From positions 4,419,001-4,483,000 of the forward strand of contig NZ_JBGNFV010000001.1 of assembly GCF_041449215.1 (NCBI RefSeq): a stretch of 64,000 nucleotides of DNA. The letters run 5' to 3'. A model generated the notes under the pieces. The model made no database searches, was not told the origin of the DNA, and saw nothing but the letters and a program-made list of their open reading frames with translations. The DNA comes from Roseivirga sp. BDSF3-8. GTDB lineage: Bacteria > Bacteroidota > Bacteroidia > Cytophagales > Cyclobacteriaceae. Made by a program: the position numbers and the translations under genes. Of the stretch, positions 26,203-35,553 are shown one piece after another (the first letter of the stretch is position 1; each line of letters starts with the position of its first letter).

Positions 26203-28218
26203 GGGCACAGGGGCGTTGTCGCTGCTGAATAGCTTATTAAAAATTCCTTGTTCTTCTTCTTCCGGGGGCTCAGGTTTCGGTAAATTTAGGCGATTATAAG
26301 CATTGTCTGTCAGATAGATCTCGGCCTTTAAGCCTGTAGTGTCCTTTTCCTCAAGCTGGTTTCTTCTCAGCATGATACCTGTTAGCAGATTAAAGTAATG
26401 GCTGTGGTAGGCCCTTAGTTGGCCGGTTTCGTAATCAAATGACGATCGAGCTTTTCTGGGCTTAGGGATTATACTGGTTAGGAATAATGACTCTGCCAGA
26501 GTGAGATCTGAAGGGTGCTTTCCGAAATAGAAGTCCGAAGCCTCCTGAATGCCATACACGTGAGGCCCCCACTCAATGATATTCAGGTAGGTTTGTAGTA
26601 GTTGTCTTTTGCTGACGAGGTCTAGTTCTTCGATCAACCATACAATCAACGCCTCTTCTACCTTTCTACCAATAGTCTTTCTTTTGGACAGATAAACATT
26701 TTTTACGAGTTGCATGGTGATAGTGCTGCCCCCGCGGGTAAAATTACTGTCCTTCAGGTTGGTGATAAAGCTGTCTCTGAAAGCCTCTTCATTAAATCCA
26801 TTATGGGACCAAAATCCGCCATCCTCTGCAGTAAGTAGGCTGTTGATAAGGTATGGCGACACTTCATCCAATGTTACATATGAGTCTGAACCGGGTGATA
26901 CGGTAAAGGTGCGGTCCAGCTTTTCCTTTACATAGGCTTTTTGGATAAATTTGCTATTGATTTTACGGTAGTCCTCACGCCCATATTTGGTGATCTTCAG
27001 GTTTTCACTATCCATTGAACTATCAAACTTCAGTTCTTCCGGTTTTTTGGGGTTTACCTGCGCATATAGGCTATACTTGATAATTCCGGTCGCTTCAAGT
27101 CCCTGAAATGTGTTAAACAAGCCCGGAGGCAGACTGGAGAAAAAGTCTTCTGCCCGCCACTTCGTTTCGGGTATAGTTACAGTAAAGGTTCTGTCCCCAT
27201 ACCTGCCATAGCTAAAGTAAAAAGGTATATCAATTCGGTTTATTTTTATCTGACTTGAGCTGTCTATTTGCAAAAACTGATCTCCAAAAGCTATCTCCAT
27301 ATCCGAGTCTATGCTTTCCAGTTCAACTCTCTCAACAGATATGTCAGGATGCAATATTGAGAAGCCCTCCAGATGCAGGCTACTTTTTATTATCGTACGG
27401 TCATTTTCTCTGTCTTTTTGCTGTAAAAAAGCATCCAGTTGGATCAGACTGGCCTTTATATCAAAAATTTTATCCACCAGGGGAATTTCATTATCTCCTC
27501 TCAGTAGCGTTACTTGCATGCTTAGCGATTTATTTTCGCTATTCATTTCTCCTTTTATTGCATAAGTCTGCAGACTTTTTTCATCATAAAGGCTAAGTTC
27601 CATTTGATAGGGCGCACCCTCTTTCTGTAAATTTTCAATAAATATCCGGCCCTTCTTTTCATTTCGGCTAAGTAATACCGTCATGCTATCCACAGTGATG
27701 CGATCCGGGACGTAATCAAAAATGGCATCAAAGCTTTGGTCTACGTAGCTCTTATAGTCCAGCGAAAGTATTTTCTCTATAGAATCAGCCGTTTTTCCTG
27801 TAGTATCGGAGGGTTCCGTGACCTCTTCGCTTTCCAGGCTGTCAGCAAGTATAGGGGAAACTGCTTCCTGCCGTGCGTAATAGAGGCGGGCGTTATTCAT
27901 GATGAACTCCTCTGGGCGTATTTTACCGAACAATACATTTGCCATACGTATTCGCATAAACATCTTATCAGCAGTAAAAACTGTGTCATCTTTTTCCATT
28001 ACCCGTACACTGTCCATACGGATAAGGTTGAGCCCATTGAGGTCGATATTATTAACCGTAAGTGTCATGCCCGTACGCGCTTCTATTTTTTCTGCCGCCT
28101 TAGTAATTCCCTTACGCAGGATTGGCTTACGAAATAAATACAAACCTACTGTCAATAGAAGAATGACACTGAGAGCAATAATGGCAATGCGTAAGGCTTT
28201 CTTATAGGTAGGTTTCAT
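26191..28218 (-). CDS. AsmA-like domain fused to GT51 peptidoglycan glycosyltransferase
   Basis: A 675-residue protein with an N-terminal membrane anchor (about 9-28). Residues about 30-420 form a long beta-rich region beginning with an AsmA-like pattern (GMTLTVNNIDLNGLNLIRMDSV). A GT51 domain (about 440-640) follows: TAEDGGFWSHNGF with the catalytic Glu465, and GGSTITMQLVKNVYL (496-510), the two hallmark motifs of monofunctional transglycosylases (MtgA) and class A PBPs. No transpeptidase domain is present. It should polymerise lipid II into glycan strands at the periplasmic face. The large N-terminal part is far beyond what MtgA (about 240 residues) carries. It ends with an acidic, proline-rich tail. 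Confidence 0.85.
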   Translation of the reverse strand: MKPTYKKALRIAIIALSVILLLTVGLYLFRKPILRKGITKAAEKIEARTGMTLTVNNIDLNGLNLIRMDSVRVMEKDDTVFTADKMFMRIRMANVLFGKIRPEEFIMNNARLYYARQEAVSPILADSLESEEVTEPSDTTGKTADSIEKILSLDYKSYVDQSFDAIFDYVPDRITVDSMTVLLSRNEKKGRIFIENLQKEGAPYQMELSLYDEKSLQTYAIKGEMNSENKSLSMQVTLLRGDNEIPLVDKIFDIKASLIQLDAFLQQKDRENDRTIIKSSLHLEGFSILHPDISVERVELESIDSDMEIAFGDQFLQIDSSSQIKINRIDIPFYFSYGRYGDRTFTVTIPETKWRAEDFFSSLPPGLFNTFQGLEATGIIKYSLYAQVNPKKPEELKFDSSMDSENLKITKYGREDYRKINSKFIQKAYVKEKLDRTFTVSPGSDSYVTLDEVSPYLINSLLTAEDGGFWSHNGFNEEAFRDSFITNLKDSNFTRGGSTITMQLVKNVYLSKRKTIGRKVEEALIVWLIEELDLVSKRQLLQTYLNIIEWGPHVYGIQEASDFYFGKHPSDLTLAESLFLTSIIPKPRKARSSFDYETGQLRAYHSHYFNLLTGIMLRRNQLEEKDTTGLKAEIYLTDNAYNRLNLPKPEPPEEEEQGIFNKLFSSDNAPVPSGF

Positions 28219-28260
28219 TAAAATGTTATAGTGATATTAATAGTTGACTACGCCGGCTTT

Positions 28261-28283
28261 ATGAAATAGTTAGGCTATTTCAT
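28261..28283. promoter_or_regulatory. 9-bp inverted repeat in a divergent promoter region
   Basis: ATGAAATAG-TTAGG-CTATTTCAT is a perfect 9-bp inverted repeat between the divergent GT51 and SDR genes. A second pair, GATAGTT at 28309-28315 and AACTATC at 28338-28344, lies closer to the SDR start. Both could bind a dimeric regulator; neither has a T run. Confidence 0.45.
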
Positions 28284-28352
28284 TTAATGTGGAACACAAT
28301 CCAGGAGGGATAGTTTAGGTGACATATCTTACACTCTAACTATCAATTAATT

Positions 28353-29096
28353 ATGAGTTCAATATCAGGAAAGTCAGCTATTGTTACCGGTGCTTCAAGT
28401 GGAATTGGTACGGCTACAGCCAAGGCCTTGGCAAACGAAGGAGTGAATGTTGTGCTGGCAGCAAGGCGGGAAGACAGACTTCAGGACTTAAAAGCTGAAA
28501 TAGAGAGGGAGGGAGGCAAGGCAGTAGTCTGCGTGACAGATGTCACTAAAGTTGAGGATACAAAAAAGCTGGCAGAGGTAGCTAAATCAGAATTTGGCTC
28601 CATTGATATGTTGATCAATAATGCTGGTGTGATGCCGTTGTCTTTCATGGATAAATTGAAAGTGGACGAATGGCGCCAGATGGTAGATGTGAATATACAT
28701 GGCGTTTTGAACTGCATAGCGCATGTTTTACCTGTTATGCTGGAGCAAAACAGCGGGCATATTTTTAATATCTCTTCTGTTGCAGGTAGAAGAATATTTC
28801 CGGGAGGTGCCGTTTACTGCCTCACAAAATATGGAGTAAGAGCCCTTAGTGAAGGTATGCGGCAGGAGCTAACTCCAAAGAAGAACATCAGGATTACGTG
28901 TATAGAACCCGGAGCGGTAAAAACCGAGCTTCCTGAAACTATCACTGACGATGATATCATGGAGAATTTTAAGGAAATGATGGAGATGGAAATGCTTCAG
29001 CCTGAGGATATAGCTGAGGGAATTCTATATGCAGCCCGTCAGCCTGGCCACGTGGATGTTGCAGAAGTAATGATTATTCCCAGAGACCAGTCTTAG
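28353..29096 (+). CDS. SDR-family oxidoreductase
   Basis: A classical short-chain dehydrogenase of 247 residues using NAD(P). The Rossmann motif is TGASSGIG (about 11-18), then NNAGVMPLS, the catalytic Ser in NISSVAG, and YCLTK for the Tyr-Lys pair. The arginines in AARREDR after the second strand favour NADP. The substrate is unknown. It is a close relative of the SDR at 32047, sharing INNAGVMPLS-type and FPGGAVY/YPGGAVY sequences, though a ggt and a RidA-family gene lie between them. Confidence 0.9.
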   Translation: MSSISGKSAIVTGASSGIGTATAKALANEGVNVVLAARREDRLQDLKAEIEREGGKAVVCVTDVTKVEDTKKLAEVAKSEFGSIDMLINNAGVMPLSFMDKLKVDEWRQMVDVNIHGVLNCIAHVLPVMLEQNSGHIFNISSVAGRRIFPGGAVYCLTKYGVRALSEGMRQELTPKKNIRITCIEPGAVKTELPETITDDDIMENFKEMMEMEMLQPEDIAEGILYAARQPGHVDVAEVMIIPRDQS

Positions 29097-29215
29097 TATT
29101 TTAAGAAAAAAACTAATTGAAATGTGTAGTAGTTTTTCCTGTGTGGTTGTCCTATAGATAGATTCAACTTGTAGCATCGGATTAGTCATAAGCATGGCTA
29201 TAAATACAAACAGAT

Positions 29216-29332
29216 ATGGAACGATTAAGGAAGATGCAGCAGGAAAGAAAAAAGGTACTAAATAGTATTAGGTTGGAACTGGCTTGCCTGTTGGCGGTAA
29301 TAACTCTGACCCTTTCCCTACTGGTGCTATAA
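29216..29332 (+). CDS. Possible 38-residue single-pass membrane protein
   Basis: An ATG at 29216 opens a 38-codon frame, MERLRKMQQERKKVLN followed by a hydrophobic stretch to the end (LACLLAVITLTLSLLVL). The basic N terminus and C-terminal membrane segment are typical of small membrane proteins. No promoter or ribosome site is clear and chance cannot be excluded. It lies 119 bp after the SDR gene on the same strand. Confidence 0.35.
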   Translation: MERLRKMQQERKKVLNSIRLELACLLAVITLTLSLLVL

Positions 29333-29433
29333 CATTTATTGGCCACGTAATTTTTGAGTACGAATAGTTAAGGATAAATTTCAGGTCAGCTTCTTTTATT
29401 CCTGATTATGCCTTATTATTGCGGAGAATTTTA

Positions 29434-29456
29434 AGCGCACAGGGTAATAGTGCGCT
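29434..29456. promoter_or_regulatory. 7-bp inverted repeat between two tiny ORFs
   Basis: AGCGCAC and GTGCGCT are perfect complements separated by 9 nt. The element lies 20 bp before the ATG at 29477. There is no T run, so it is either an operator or an mRNA hairpin; I cannot tell which. Confidence 0.35.
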
Positions 29457-29476
29457 GGTATTTAAACACAGTAAAG

Positions 29477-29623
29477 ATGTTCCTTAGCCCATTTGTCACC
29501 GACGGTGTTAATACCTTTATTACGATAGTAGCGGTTTTAATAGGTCTTGTTACCGCCCTATCATTCCTTGATATACTCTCTTTGAAAAAAAAGGAGAGTG
29601 GAAAGGATGAACATGAGCATTAA
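29477..29623 (+). CDS. Possible 48-residue single-pass membrane protein
   Basis: An ATG at 29477 opens a 48-codon frame. MFLSPFVTDGVNTF leads into a hydrophobic segment (about 11-35) and a charged tail LKKKESGKDEHEH. The clean topology and the terminator 13 bp after the stop (29637-29661) support a real small gene. It resembles no family I recognise. If real it is the last gene before the convergent ggt. Confidence 0.5.
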   Translation: MFLSPFVTDGVNTFITIVAVLIGLVTALSFLDILSLKKKESGKDEHEH

Positions 29624-29636
29624 TAAATTAATTATA

Positions 29637-29661
29637 AAAAAAGGGCGCGAAGCCCTTTTTT
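29637..29661. terminator. Bidirectional terminator between small ORF and ggt
   Basis: GGGC-GCGAA-GCCC flanked by A6 on the left and T6 on the right forms a symmetric hairpin. The same structure can terminate the small plus-strand ORF and the minus-strand ggt gene. Confidence 0.85.
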
Positions 29662-29664
29662 CAT

Positions 29665-31377
29665 TTAATATCCTTTGGCCGTATCATCTCCACGGGGATC
29701 TGCGCCTCCCTCCAGGGTACCGTCATCCGTTATAAGAATGGCGTCTACCCGTCCAATAGATTCTGTAGTTTCTATTTTATGCCCCATTTCCTGAAGTCTT
29801 TTGACTGTTTCTTCGTCAAAAGCGCCTTCCTCAGCTTTAATTATATCGGGTAGCCACTGGTGGTGAAACCTTGGTGAGTTTACTGCCTGCTGCATAGACA
29901 TTCCGTGCTCACTTACTCGAAGAAATACCTGTAGTACAGAGGTAATAATGGTGGAGCCACCGGGTGTCCCCAATACCATTCTGAGCTTACCGTTCTTTTC
30001 CACAATTGTAGGAGTCATTGAGCTAAGCATCCGTTTACCCGGCTCTATTGCATTCGCCGTCCCGCCAATCAAACCATACATATTTGGCACCCCGGGTTTT
30101 ATACTAAAATCGTCCATTTCGTTATTTAGCAAAAAGCCGGCACCTGAAACCACTACACCAGAGCCGTAGCCACCATTTAAAGTTGTGGTGACAGATACGG
30201 CACGACCATCTTTATCGACAATACTGAAGTGTGTGGTCTGCTCCGATTCCTGCGGAGGGCTTAGACCTGGACCAATAGATTTTGAAGAGGAGGCCCGGGC
30301 AGAATCAAAGTTCTGCATTCTGCTAAGGGCATAGGTAGGACTTAGCAAATCTCCCTTTGGGACGGGATAAAAATCAGAATCACCCATGTGTTTCGCTCGG
30401 TCGGCATAAGCCCTGCGCTCGGCTTCCGTGAGTAAATGTATAGTCCGGACATCGTAAGGCGCATAATCTTCGAGTGGATGAGGGGCTACCATATTAAGTA
30501 TCTCACCTAGTACAATACCTCCGGAACTGGGAGGCGGCATTGATAGTAACGTTTGCCCTTTATATTCAATTTTTACTGGATCGCGCCATACGGCACGATA
30601 GTTTGCCAGGTCATCAAGGGTCACAATTCCCTGCCCTCGTTTCATCTCTTCCACTAGAAGTCTGGCAGTTTGCCCCTCATAAAAGTCTTTTCCTTCAGTG
30701 TCAGCTATTCGCCTTAGGGTGGTAGCTAACTCGGGTAGGAAAATTGTATCGCCAGGCTCCCAGTTGTCATTCACAAAGAAATCAGGAGGTATTGTGTTCA
30801 CCTCATTCAGGTAGCTTTGGGCATTCTGCAGGCCCTCTGCCTCAAGCCGTGTCAGGACAAAGCCTTTTTCAGCCAGGCGTATGGCAGGTTGTAGTAACTC
30901 ATTAAAGGGAAGGGCGCCGTACTTACGATGGGCCTCTGCCATGCCTGCCACAGATCCAGGTATTCCGACAGCAAGGTGCCCTCTTCTGCTTTTATTATTT
31001 AATACTTCACCAGCCTCATTCTGGTACATTGTTTCTGTAGCGGCCTGCGGGGCTTTCTCTCTAAAGTCGAGGGCGTAACTTTCTCCACTTGTATCCCGAT
31101 AGATCATAAAGCCACCGCCGCCAATATTTCCTGCAACCGGAAAAACCACCGCCAGTGCAAACTGGACAGCAACAGCTGCATCCACAGCGTTTCCACCTTT
31201 TTGTAATATATTCAGACCCGCTTCTGAAGCCAGCGGGTGGGCTGATACTACCATAGCAGAATCTGCCAAAAGGCCTCTGACCTCTGGTAAAAGATCGGAT
31301 GGTGCAGACTCAGTTAGTACCTCCTGCTGGCAACCAAATGCGATCAATAGAAATGTGAGTAAAAAAATATGGCGCAT
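29665..31377 (-). CDS. ggt: Gamma-glutamyltransferase, lipoprotein form
   Basis: An Ntn-type enzyme that hydrolyses or transfers the gamma-glutamyl group of glutathione and related thiols. It is made as one chain and self-cleaves before the nucleophile Thr381 in EQTTHFSIVDKDG. Substrate-loop sequences GGNAVDAAVA, LDFREKAP and the glycine pair in LGTPGGSTII are present, and the small subunit holds NGGYGSG and LNNEMDDFS. The N terminus MRHIFLLTFLLIAFGC carries a lipobox (Cys16), so the enzyme is attached to the membrane on the periplasmic side, unlike soluble periplasmic E. coli GGT. The length of 570 fits. Confidence 0.93.
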   Translation of the reverse strand: MRHIFLLTFLLIAFGCQQEVLTESAPSDLLPEVRGLLADSAMVVSAHPLASEAGLNILQKGGNAVDAAVAVQFALAVVFPVAGNIGGGGFMIYRDTSGESYALDFREKAPQAATETMYQNEAGEVLNNKSRRGHLAVGIPGSVAGMAEAHRKYGALPFNELLQPAIRLAEKGFVLTRLEAEGLQNAQSYLNEVNTIPPDFFVNDNWEPGDTIFLPELATTLRRIADTEGKDFYEGQTARLLVEEMKRGQGIVTLDDLANYRAVWRDPVKIEYKGQTLLSMPPPSSGGIVLGEILNMVAPHPLEDYAPYDVRTIHLLTEAERRAYADRAKHMGDSDFYPVPKGDLLSPTYALSRMQNFDSARASSSKSIGPGLSPPQESEQTTHFSIVDKDGRAVSVTTTLNGGYGSGVVVSGAGFLLNNEMDDFSIKPGVPNMYGLIGGTANAIEPGKRMLSSMTPTIVEKNGKLRMVLGTPGGSTIITSVLQVFLRVSEHGMSMQQAVNSPRFHHQWLPDIIKAEEGAFDEETVKRLQEMGHKIETTESIGRVDAILITDDGTLEGGADPRGDDTAKGY

Positions 31378-31463
31378 GAGTGTGATTTTGGCCAGAATAT
31401 AAGGAATCCCTTTATATTTCTGCTAACTCACAAAGGAGAGGCCAATATGATAACTTTTACTTT

Positions 31464-31862
31464 ATGGGGAAGGGAATACGAAAAACTGTAAGCTCAGGCT
31501 CACCCTGGGAAGAAAAGGTAGGGTATTCCAGAGCAGTGATACAGGGACCTTTTCTATTCATCGCCGGTACTACAGCAGTGGATGATGCAGGAGAGGTTGT
31601 GTCTGCCGGGGATGGAGAGGCGCAGATGCGGTACATTTTAAACAAGGTGGGAAAGTTGCTTGAAAAAGAAAGCCTTGACTACTCCTGCATTATTCGCACC
31701 CGGATTTTTGTAACTGATATAAGTCAGTGGGAAAGGATTGGACTAGTCCATGGAGAAGTGTTTGCCGGAATAAAACCTGCTGCCACAATGGTAGAAATAC
31801 AGCGGCTCATTTTACCTGGGCTGGTAGTAGAAGTAGAGATGGACGGAATTATACTACACTGA
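31464..31862 (+). CDS. RidA (YjgF/YER057c/UK114) family protein
   Basis: A 132-residue protein of the RidA superfamily, whose best-known members deaminate reactive enamine/imine intermediates from amino-acid metabolism. The pattern SRAVIQGPFLFIAGTT, the central IIRTRIFVTDI with its conserved Arg, and the C-terminal AATMVEIQRLILPGLVVEVEM fit the family. The usual Glu near the end is kept in VEVEM. The opening W-E-E and the length suggest a subgroup other than canonical RidA. It is divergent from ggt across 86 bp. Confidence 0.88.
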   Translation: MGKGIRKTVSSGSPWEEKVGYSRAVIQGPFLFIAGTTAVDDAGEVVSAGDGEAQMRYILNKVGKLLEKESLDYSCIIRTRIFVTDISQWERIGLVHGEVFAGIKPAATMVEIQRLILPGLVVEVEMDGIILH

Positions 31863-32046
31863 GAAAGGCACTCTTAATTTTTGGTACTGAGAAGCAAAAC
31901 CCATAGGGGGCAGAAAGATAGCAGGCCTGTTTCCTGAGAAAAGAGCCATTTTTATATGGCTAGTGACCTGGCCAATATCGAAATAGGCCTTAAAATATAA
32001 CAAATTCCGCACTTTCCTTATTACCCGTGTATACATAATTGCTTTT

Positions 32047-32796
32047 ATGAAATACATAGACAACCGAATTGCAGTGGTTACAGGGGCGAGTAGCGGAATT
32101 GGAAAAGCAATCGCCAGAAAGTTTGTTAAGTCAGGAATCAAAGTAGTACTTGGGGCCAGGTCTGCTGATGAATTGGCCGAATTAAAACAGGAACTGAAAG
32201 ACGAAGAAGGAGAGGTAGTCTATCGAACCTGTGATATGACCAATCAGGAACAGGTGGTGGGCTTGATCAGAGCAGCCGAAGAAACCTTTGGGGGCTTGCA
32301 CATTCTGGTAAATAATGCAGGGGTGATGCCTCTCTCATACTTGAAAAACCGCCACCTTGAAGAATGGGAACAAATGGTGGATGTGAATATCAAAGGCGTA
32401 CTCAAAGCTACCTATGCCGCATTGCCATACCTCAAGGAACAGAATTCTTCTCACATTATTAATATTGCCTCTGCCGATGGGCGCACCATATATCCCGGAG
32501 GAGCCGTGTATGCTGCTACCAAGGCTGCCATTATCAAGTTTTCTGAGGGCATAAGAACTGAACTATCCCCCTCACACAATATCCACGTCACCTGTATAGA
32601 TCCTGGTACCGTAGATACCCCTCTCAGAGAGAATATAACTGATGAGGAGTTATTAGAAGATAATAAGGACTCCTGGACAGAGGATGAGGCAAAACTTTTA
32701 GCTGAAGATATTGCTGAATGTGCTTTATTTGCCATATCACAGCCTGAAAGGGTAAACCTGTCTGAAATGATCGTGAAGCCTACTGGTAAAGGCTAG
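32047..32796 (+). CDS. SDR-family oxidoreductase
   Basis: A 249-residue classical SDR. TGASSGIG (about 13-20), NNAGVMPLS, NIASADG with the catalytic Ser, YAATK with the Tyr-Lys pair. GARSADE after the second strand suggests NADP. It is related to the SDR at 28353 (shared MVDVNI, PGGAVY and the C-terminal layout), so the pair probably arose by duplication. The upstream 184 bp holds a 6-bp hairpin (31944-31961) but no clear promoter. Substrate unknown. Confidence 0.9.
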   Translation: MKYIDNRIAVVTGASSGIGKAIARKFVKSGIKVVLGARSADELAELKQELKDEEGEVVYRTCDMTNQEQVVGLIRAAEETFGGLHILVNNAGVMPLSYLKNRHLEEWEQMVDVNIKGVLKATYAALPYLKEQNSSHIINIASADGRTIYPGGAVYAATKAAIIKFSEGIRTELSPSHNIHVTCIDPGTVDTPLRENITDEELLEDNKDSWTEDEAKLLAEDIAECALFAISQPERVNLSEMIVKPTGKG

Positions 32797-32829
32797 TAAT
32801 ACCTCTTGCCTGACTTATAACTTTTTAAG

Positions 32830-35547
32830 ATGTACATACCATCATCCACCTACCGCATACAATTCAATAAAGATTTCACCTTCAGGGATCTGAAAAAACA
32901 ATTAGGTTATCTCGATAGCCTGGGAGCGGGGTGTATCTATTCCTCCCCCATATTTAAAGCTGTTCCGGGCTCTGGCCATGGGTATGATGTGACAGACCCG
33001 CATAAGTTCAACCCTGAAATAGGGTCACTGGAGGATTTTGAAGGGCTGGTCAGAGTTGCCTCTGATAAAAATATCGGCTGGTTACAGGACATTGTGCCAA
33101 ACCATATGGCATTTGACAGCCGAAATCCCTGGGTAGCCGATGTGCTGGAGAGCGGTCCGGACTCTCCATTTTACAGCTTTTTTGATATTGACTGGGAGTT
33201 TCATAACCAGGCTTTGAAGGGTAAGGTCATGCTTCCCTTTCTGGGTGAGCCCTTTGAAAAGTGCCTTCAAAGTGGGGAATTGGTTATATGGTATACCCGA
33301 AAGCGCCTGTTTGTCACTTATTATGATAACCGGTATCCCATGTGCCTGAAGAGCTATGTTCCTTTACTGGAAGAAATGCAGAAAGCCTCAGAGAAATGGG
33401 AAATGCCCCACGAGGATATTGAAGCTATCCGGTTGCTTATTCAAAAGATCAGAAACTTTGGGAATACGATTTCGATAGAAGAGAAAGATGAATTCCGTAC
33501 ACAACTGACAAATGCTCTCAAAAGTAAAGATTTTGAGAAGTTGCTCCGTTTTGCTCTGGATAGCGTTAATCGTGACCCGGAACGGGTACGGGCTATTCTT
33601 TCTGAGCAATATTATTCTCTCACCTACTACAAAGCCACAGAGCAGGAAATCAACTTCCGCAGGTTCTTTACCATAAACGGACTTATCTGCATTAATATGC
33701 AGGATGAGCGTATTTTCAAATACTACCATAGGTTCATTAAAAGTCTTGTAAGGCAGGGCCTGATCAATGGCCTGAGAATAGACCATGTAGATGGCTTGGC
33801 TAACCCCGGGACATACCTTAAAAGATTGCGTAGCCTGGTTGGAGAAGATACCTACATTGTGGTAGAGAAAATATTGGAGGAAGAAGAGGATATTCCTGCC
33901 TCCTGGCCCATACAGGGTAGTAGTGGTTATGAGTTCCTGGCCGTATTAAACAGGCTGTTTACTGATAGCGAGGGGTGGAGAAATATGGAAGAGGTTTACC
34001 AGGAGATTGTCCCTGAAATACCACCCTTTGGTAGGCTTTTGCCTGAGCGCAAGTACTTTATGCTAAAGCAAAGGATGCATGGGGAGCTAGAGAACCTTTA
34101 TCGGCTTTTGATAAACCTGAAGCTTATCGAGGGTGAACAGGAAAAGATTAAAGAAGCACTTGCCAGACTTATGTCCGCTTTTCCGGTGTACAGGATTTAC
34201 TCCGATTCCCTGCCGCTGGAGGCAGAAGAATCTGACTGGATCTCAGAAGCTTTTGCCCGCGTGGAGGATAGATTTCCTAAGTTAAAAGAACCTTTGGATG
34301 AATTGCGGCCGATTTTTGCCTCTGATCTGAGTGGTGATAAAAGCTTTGATGGCAGACGCATGAATTTTTTACAGCGATGGCAGCAATTCACTGGTCCACT
34401 TGCCGCAAAAGGGGGAGAAGACACTACTTTCTATAATTTTCATAGGCTAATTTCCCGTAATGAAGTTGGGGATAGCCCATCAGCAGGAAGTATCTCCGTA
34501 CCTGTCTTCCATAAAGCTATGGTAGAAAGGAATAAACTCTATCCCCATGCTATGAATGGTACCTCTACTCACGACACTAAGAGGGGAGAAGACAGCAGAA
34601 TGAGGCTTAATGTCCTAACGGAAATATCTGATCAGTGGGCAGATTCCGTACTGATGTGGAAAAAATTAAACAGTTCCTTCAAAGGTGAAGGTGGCCCCGA
34701 TGCTAATGATGAGTACTTTCTGTACCAAGTGCTTGTAGGCCTTTGGCCAATGAATGGAAAATTCAAGAACAGCCATTTGAAAAGACTGAAGGCTTACCTC
34801 AGTAAGGCAGTAAGGGAAGCTAAGGTCCATACCAGTTGGTCTAATCCTAATAATGAATACGAAGAAAACTTTCTTGCATTTGCAGACAACATTCTGACGG
34901 AACGGAGTGAGTTCGTAAGTTCCTTTAACGACTTTTTAAAGCCTCTTATCAGAGCCGGAGCTATTAATTCACTAGCCCAGGTAGTAATAAAGCATACCGC
35001 ACCAGGCATACCTGATATTTACCAAGGCTGTGAAGGATGGGATCTGAGCCTGGTGGACCCTGATAACAGAAGGCCTGTAGACTATGAGGACAGGAAAAAG
35101 TCGCTTAATAAGATCAAAAAATCATTTTCCCAAAAACCAGTTGACTTGCTGAATAAATTGACGAGCAGATATTCTGACGGTGATGTCAAGCTATTTGTTA
35201 CCTGGCGAATGTTACAACTCAGAAAGCGCAACCATAAATTCTTCCGAAGGGCAAATTATATACCTCTGGAAGTGGATGAGGATGAGGAGATCATAGGATA
35301 CATTAGGCAAAGTAGTAAGAAGTGGCTGCTGGTTATTTGCCCTATCAAAAACCATAAGAACCTTGTATCTTCCGATTCTTTAAAGCTCAGAATGGAGGTG
35401 GAGGACACGGTAGATCTTCCCGAAAAGGCTCCTTCCGGATGGGTTGACCTGTTTACAGGAAAACATTACGATACGTTACCTTCCTTAAGAGAGTTGTTCC
35501 ATCACTTTCCCGTGGTTTGTCTACATAGCAGTAACTTTAAATTTTGA
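32830..35547 (+). CDS. treY: Malto-oligosyltrehalose synthase (TreY)
   Basis: A GH13 enzyme that isomerises the terminal alpha-1,4 bond of maltooligosaccharides to alpha,alpha-1,1, the first step of the TreY/TreZ trehalose route. The opening IPSSTYRIQFNKDFTF and GHGYDVTDPHKFNPEIG are typical, LRIDHVDGLANP (about 314-325) holds the nucleophile Asp, VEKILEEEEDIP the acid Glu, and NGTSTHDTKRGEDSR the third carboxylate region. At 905 residues it is longer than many TreY (about 720-860). malQ follows after 6 bp; treZ is not in the window. Confidence 0.93.
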   Translation: MYIPSSTYRIQFNKDFTFRDLKKQLGYLDSLGAGCIYSSPIFKAVPGSGHGYDVTDPHKFNPEIGSLEDFEGLVRVASDKNIGWLQDIVPNHMAFDSRNPWVADVLESGPDSPFYSFFDIDWEFHNQALKGKVMLPFLGEPFEKCLQSGELVIWYTRKRLFVTYYDNRYPMCLKSYVPLLEEMQKASEKWEMPHEDIEAIRLLIQKIRNFGNTISIEEKDEFRTQLTNALKSKDFEKLLRFALDSVNRDPERVRAILSEQYYSLTYYKATEQEINFRRFFTINGLICINMQDERIFKYYHRFIKSLVRQGLINGLRIDHVDGLANPGTYLKRLRSLVGEDTYIVVEKILEEEEDIPASWPIQGSSGYEFLAVLNRLFTDSEGWRNMEEVYQEIVPEIPPFGRLLPERKYFMLKQRMHGELENLYRLLINLKLIEGEQEKIKEALARLMSAFPVYRIYSDSLPLEAEESDWISEAFARVEDRFPKLKEPLDELRPIFASDLSGDKSFDGRRMNFLQRWQQFTGPLAAKGGEDTTFYNFHRLISRNEVGDSPSAGSISVPVFHKAMVERNKLYPHAMNGTSTHDTKRGEDSRMRLNVLTEISDQWADSVLMWKKLNSSFKGEGGPDANDEYFLYQVLVGLWPMNGKFKNSHLKRLKAYLSKAVREAKVHTSWSNPNNEYEENFLAFADNILTERSEFVSSFNDFLKPLIRAGAINSLAQVVIKHTAPGIPDIYQGCEGWDLSLVDPDNRRPVDYEDRKKSLNKIKKSFSQKPVDLLNKLTSRYSDGDVKLFVTWRMLQLRKRNHKFFRRANYIPLEVDEDEEIIGYIRQSSKKWLLVICPIKNHKNLVSSDSLKLRMEVEDTVDLPEKAPSGWVDLFTGKHYDTLPSLRELFHHFPVVCLHSSNFKF

Positions 35548-35553
35548 TATCAT

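Noticed and set aside
31944..31961. Hairpin AGCCAT/ATGGCT before the second SDR gene as a terminator
   Set aside because: Only 6 bp, with a 6-nt loop and no T run after it.
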